From: Batrachochytrium dendrobatidis JAM81
Lineage: Eukaryota; Chytridiomycota; Chytridiomycetes; Rhizophydiales
DNA: 64,000 nucleotides
NCBI RefSeq assembly: GCF_000203795.2
Contig: NW_006281100.1
Coordinates: forward strand, 1,075,099-1,139,098
Direction: 5' to 3'
A model generated the notes under the pieces. That model was given only the letters and a program-made list of their open reading frames with translations, was not told where the DNA came from and made no database searches. Both the position numbers and the translations under genes were made by a program. Below are positions 62,606 to 64,000 of this stretch, one piece after another. How positions within the stretch are numbered: position 1 is the stretch's first letter; each line of letters opens with the position of its first letter.

Positions 62606-62978
62606 TATCCATTCTCATTTCATTCTCATTCCATTTTCATCTTATTATCGCTGGCTTTAATCCTATCGCCACCAAGACATCCACCCAAAAACATTCAACT
62701 GAAACAGAATCCACGCACTGCATAACAGTGCTAAAAGGCACCCAAATCCCAACTCGCAGTATTAGTCTATTTATCGTTGATAGTGAGTGCCATTGACTCT
62801 TTATAGTTTCATTTCAAACGTTAACCTGTTTAATTGCATCTGTTTATATTCTTCTAGTCAGATATCGACTGCGTAATATTTTAAATTCAAGACTTGATTC
62901 TTCAGACCTGCTAACAACCTTTGAATTTAAATCCATTCAAGAGCAGATCATTCAAACCTATTGATACAGCCATTCGCA

Positions 62979-63824
62979 ATGCGTCCACAAACAGCATTGT
63001 ATGGTGCATTCTTGATGCTGACCTGGTCTACTGCAACTGCTGTTAATCATCGCTTGTACCCACGACAGGCTGCTGCATCTCTACCCACTGCTCCACAAGC
63101 ATCTTCTGTACCTCACTCACAAGCAACTCCTGCTGCTCCTCCACAGGCATCTGTATCTCCTGCTCCTCCAGCTCCTGCACCTGCTCCTGCTCCTACTACG
63201 TCATCTGTTGTACCTGCATTGCCATCTGTTGCTCCTTCTCCTACGCAAAAACCATCAGCTGCTATAGTTGTGACAACCACCTCCTCTAGTGGACCACAAG
63301 CACCTGCTCCATCGCCTGGACCAGCTACCATCTCCAATACTTCTAATGAACAGGGCATTACGGGTGGTCCAGTAGCCCCTGCAAGCAATGGTAGTACTAC
63401 CGGTTCATTAACAGGCTCACCCAACCCACCCTCATCTGAAATGTCCACATCAACCAAAGTGGTGCTAATTGCTGTTGGATGTGCTGTGTTTGTTGCTTGT
63501 GTAGGAATGTATGCATTCCGCAAGTTTGGTCAACTCCGGCCAAGTAATATGTTCCGTCAACGACTACGGAACAACGAAACAACAAATCATGGCAACACTG
63601 GACCAGCTCCTGTACCAATCCATAATGCTGCTGCTATGGGAAAAAGCAGTTCTGACTTGTACTATGCCACAGCTCAGAATGTTCCTAATCGATCTGCAGA
63701 TCTAAGTAACATCTATAGTACATTACCCAGTGCTGGTGCTGGTGGTCAACCATATCAGCAATACCAGCATGGAGGGTATGCACAATCCGAACCCCATACT
63801 AGTGTACAATTTGTTCGAGAATAA
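62979..63824 (+). CDS. Pro/Ala/Ser-rich single-pass membrane protein, unknown function
   Basis: A single frame of 281 codons from the ATG at 62979 (MRPQTALYGAFLMLTWSTAT). A signal peptide covers about residues 1-22 (hydrophobic core GAFLMLTWSTATA). Residues 30-155 form a mucin-like ectodomain of Pro, Ala, Ser and Thr with an APAPAPAP run. One membrane helix at about 160-180 (VVLIAVGCAVFVACVGMYAF) is followed by basic residues (RKFG), giving a type I topology, and a ~90-residue cytoplasmic tail with Tyr- and Gln-rich stretches (YQQYQHGGYAQ). The layout resembles fungal cell-surface sensors or adhesins of the Wsc/Mid type, but no Cys-rich WSC domain is present. It lies next to repeat-rich DNA and has no recognised homologue. 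Confidence 0.78.
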   Translation: MRPQTALYGAFLMLTWSTATAVNHRLYPRQAAASLPTAPQASSVPHSQATPAAPPQASVSPAPPAPAPAPAPTTSSVVPALPSVAPSPTQKPSAAIVVTTTSSSGPQAPAPSPGPATISNTSNEQGITGGPVAPASNGSTTGSLTGSPNPPSSEMSTSTKVVLIAVGCAVFVACVGMYAFRKFGQLRPSNMFRQRLRNNETTNHGNTGPAPVPIHNAAAMGKSSSDLYYATAQNVPNRSADLSNIYSTLPSAGAGGQPYQQYQHGGYAQSEPHTSVQFVRE

Positions 63825-64000
63825 AACTCATTCGCTGAATCTGTTTTACAGCTTTATTAAAAATTCAACACTTTGGAATAGACTGTGCTGGGCTGATTCC
63901 ATGGAATTGTTCATCTCATTTCTATTAGTCATTCAAGAGTTTAAACATGAACAATATGAATCTCGCGATATTGCTGTTTGGATCGTTGACAGTTTGTATG
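63825..64000. other. 3' flank to window end
   Basis: 176 bp of AT-rich sequence after the stop codon, with no recognisable gene start. Confidence 0.5.

Larger units (their letters stand above)
60869..62978. other. 2.1 kb gene-free region rich in dispersed repeats
   Basis: No spliced or unspliced gene recognised. It contains MITE-like copy C (to 61,626) and the second copy of the other repeat family (62,278-62,605), the rest being AT-rich unique DNA including the promoter of the gene at 62,979. Confidence 0.6.

Overview
The window looks like a piece of a chytrid (zoosporic) fungal nuclear genome, probably Batrachochytrium-like. The reasons are AT-rich spacers, genes packed on both strands, and many short introns (about 60-250 nt, mostly GT..AG). 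Fungal housekeeping genes (TRAPPC3/Bet3, Sec2, PMA-type H+-ATPase, Csc1-type channel) lie beside genes kept only by flagellated lineages (radial spoke protein RSPH3). No rRNA, tRNA, CRISPR array or bacterial-type operon was recognised. Exon coordinates were worked out by hand from splice sites, reading phase and homology I know; no database search was run.

Layout. 1-1923 (-): CCT2 chaperonin beta subunit, cut by the window edge. 3328-about 5303 (-): malonyl-CoA decarboxylase that looks broken. 6229-11431 (-): CHD1 chromatin remodeller. 12816-14750 (+): Ser-rich intronless orphan. 15388-16438 (+): TRAPPC3/Bet3. 16812-18669 (-): Arc1/AIMP1-like tRNA-binding cofactor. 19133-30430 (-): very large coiled-coil gene with many exons, tentatively CCDC162/DUF4549-like. 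It is head-to-head with 30547-33924 (+), a large low-complexity protein with a possible PH-like region. 34276-36911 (+): Sec2/Rabin8-type Rab GEF. 37398-40000 (+): divergent beta-tubulin with a long C-terminal extension. 39997-41466 (-): RSPH3. 41798-45939 (-): P3A H+-ATPase. 47155-49912 (-): MARK/PAR-1-type kinase. 50168-54606 (+): Csc1/OSCA/TMEM63 channel. 54725-55741 (-): PhyH-type dioxygenase. 55886-56748 (-): acidic-tailed unknown. 57218-60868 (+): MYSM1-type H2A deubiquitinase (SANT-SWIRM-MPN). 62979-63824 (+): Pro/Ala/Ser-rich single-pass membrane protein.

Theme. There is no single pathway. Chromatin (CHD1, MYSM1), polarity and secretion (Sec2, TRAPPC3, MARK), flagellum and cytoskeleton (RSPH3, tubulin) and membrane ion transport (PMA, Csc1) are interspersed.

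The most unusual structure is a dispersed family of short non-coding elements with terminal inverted repeats (MITE-like, core end TATTCACGTAAAATGGA). I see seven copies. Two near-identical ones of about 0.5 kb sit inside introns of the beta-tubulin and H+-ATPase genes, in the same orientation relative to transcription, and another occupies most of a divergent promoter. A second, unrelated-looking dispersed repeat is present at 46.6 and 62.3 kb. The other notable signals are the broken malonyl-CoA decarboxylase, the tailed beta-tubulin and two GC-AG introns.
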